A stretch of DNA of 64,000 nt, taken from contig JAODUO010000434.1 of NCBI GenBank assembly GCA_025642075.2, positions 187,501-251,500 on the forward strand, in the 5' to 3' direction. This DNA is from Ridgeia piscesae. Its lineage: Eukaryota > Annelida > Polychaeta > Sabellida > Siboglinidae. The stretch's first letter is position 1; each line of letters starts with the position of its first letter. Position numbers and translations under genes: made by a program. This document shows, piece after piece, positions 62,640-64,000 of this stretch. The notes below the pieces were generated by a model. It had not been told where the DNA came from and did no database searches. It saw only the letters and a list, made by a program, of their open reading frames with translations.

Positions 62640-64000
62640 TACTCCTGGCCTCAATGTAACAGTGAACTTGTACTCCTGGCCTCAATGTAACAGTGAACTT
62701 TTACTCCTGGCCTCAATGTAACAGTGAACTTTTAATCCTGGCCTCAGTCTAACAGTGAACTTTTAATCCTGGCCTCAGTGTAACAGTGAACTTTTAATCC
62801 TGGCCTCAGTGTAACAGTGAACTTTTAATCCTGGCCTCAGTGTAACAGTGAACTTTTAATCCTGGCCTCAGTGTAACAGTGAACTTTTAATCCTGGCCTC
62901 AGTGTAACAGTGAACTTTTAATCCTGGCCTCAGTGTAACAGTGAACTTTTAATCCTGGCCTCAGTGTAACAGTGAACTTTTAATCCTGGCCTCAGTGTAA
63001 CAGTGAACTTTTAATCCTGGCCTCAGTGTAACAGTGAACTTTTAATCCTGGCCTCAGTGTAACAGTGAACTTTTAATCCTGGCCTCAGTGTAACAGTGAA
63101 CTTTTAATCCTGGCCTCAGTCTAACAGTGAACTTTTAATCCTGGCCTCAGTGTAACAGTGAACTTTTAATCCTGGCCTCAGTGTAACAGTGAACTTTTAA
63201 TCCTGGCCTCAGTGTAACAGTGAACTTTTAATCCTGGCCTCAGTGTAACAGTGAACTTTTAATCCTGGCCTCAGTGTAACAGTGAACTTTTAATCCTGGC
63301 CTCAGTGTAACAGTGAACTTTTAATCCTGGCCTCAGTGTAACAGTGAACTTTTAATCCTGGCCTCAGTGTAACAGTGAACTTTTAATCCTGGCCTCAGTG
63401 TAACAGTGAACTTTTAATCCTGGCCTCAGTGTAACAGTGAACTTTTAATCCTGGCCTCAGTGTAACAGTGAACTTTTAATCCTGGCCTCAGTGTAACAGT
63501 GAACTTTTAATCCTGGCCTCAGTGTAACAGTGAACTTTTAATCCTGGCCTCAGTGTAACAGTGAACTTTTAATCCTGGCCTCAGTGTAACAGTGAACTTT
63601 TAATCCTGGCCTCAGTGTAACAGTGAACTTTTAATCCTGGCCTCAGTGTAACAGTGAACTTTTACTCCTGGCCTCAATGTAACAGTGAACTTTTACTCCT
63701 GGTCTCAGTGTAACAGTGACTTTTTTTATCCTGGCCTCAGTGTAACAGTGAACTTTTACTCCTGGCCTCAGTGTAACAGTGAACTTTTACTCCTGGCCTC
63801 AGTGTAACAGTGAACTTTTACTCCTGGCCTCAGTGTAACAGTGAATTTTTTATCCTGGCCTCAATGTAACAGTGAACTTTTACTCCTGGCCTCAATGTAA
63901 CACTGAACTTTTACTCCTGGCCTCAATGTAACTGAACTTTTACTCCTGGCCTCAATGTAACAGTGAACTCTTACTCCTGGCCTCAATGTAACAGTGAACT
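62640..64000. repeat. 31-bp minisatellite, about 44 copies, runs off the window
   Basis: Unit CCTGGCCTCAGTGTAACAG plus TGAACTTTTAAT. Outer copies on both sides have TTTTACT and CTCAATG; the inner block (about 62735-63660, 30 copies) has TTTTAAT and CTCAGTG and is almost invariant. Confidence 0.98.

Overview
The window is from an animal genome, not a microbe. The protein-coding genes I can assemble have spliced exons with consensus GT/AG junctions and bilaterian-type products, and the rest is mostly retrotransposon debris, tRNA-derived SINEs, long (CA)n/(GT)n runs and many minisatellites. The repeat types (L2/CR1-like, RTE-like and Ty3/gypsy elements) and the low overall GC suggest a marine invertebrate, plausibly a mollusc or another lophotrochozoan. 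I cannot fix the phylum from sequence alone.

Layout. 1-5735: a long inverted repeat (arms 1-990 and 4748-5735). Each arm carries the same 354-bp terminal exon of a gene resembling the cysteine-rich domain of ZDHHC24-type palmitoyltransferases, but the DHHC motif is altered. The spacer holds a tandem duplication and two LINE fragments. 6072-7244 (-): an intact single-exon type II membrane protein with a DAD motif, a putative GT-A glycosyltransferase. 7.3-17.9 kb: microsatellites and decayed LINEs, one with a PHD-finger module followed by endonuclease and RT domains. 18.7-23.4 kb: a broken Ty3/gypsy element whose gag is split by a 5'-truncated LINE with a 15-bp target-site duplication, and whose pol contains a 20-bp minisatellite.

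24.5-29.3 kb (-): a five-exon gene for the RNase P/MRP subunit RPP38, 323 residues by my exon model, with every splice phase matching and a poly(A) signal after the stop. 36.3-40.2 kb: a 1.33-kb sequence present in three tandem copies. 41.0-64 kb (+): the 5' part of a cytosolic purine 5'-nucleotidase gene (NT5C2): a TATA/Inr promoter, six coding exons giving residues 1-176, and the HAD nucleophile motif. The remaining exons lie beyond the window. Its introns hold at least six large tandem arrays with units of 5, 22, 30, 31, 32 and 36 bp, plus a 530-bp (CA)n.

RPP38 and NT5C2 are divergent housekeeping genes about 11.8 kb apart. Nothing links them functionally beyond nucleotide/RNA metabolism. 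I found no convincing new multi-gene system. The most useful observations are the altered DHHC-like exon in the inverted repeat, the nested retroelement, the exon models of the two conserved genes, and the way several tandem arrays appear to have grown.
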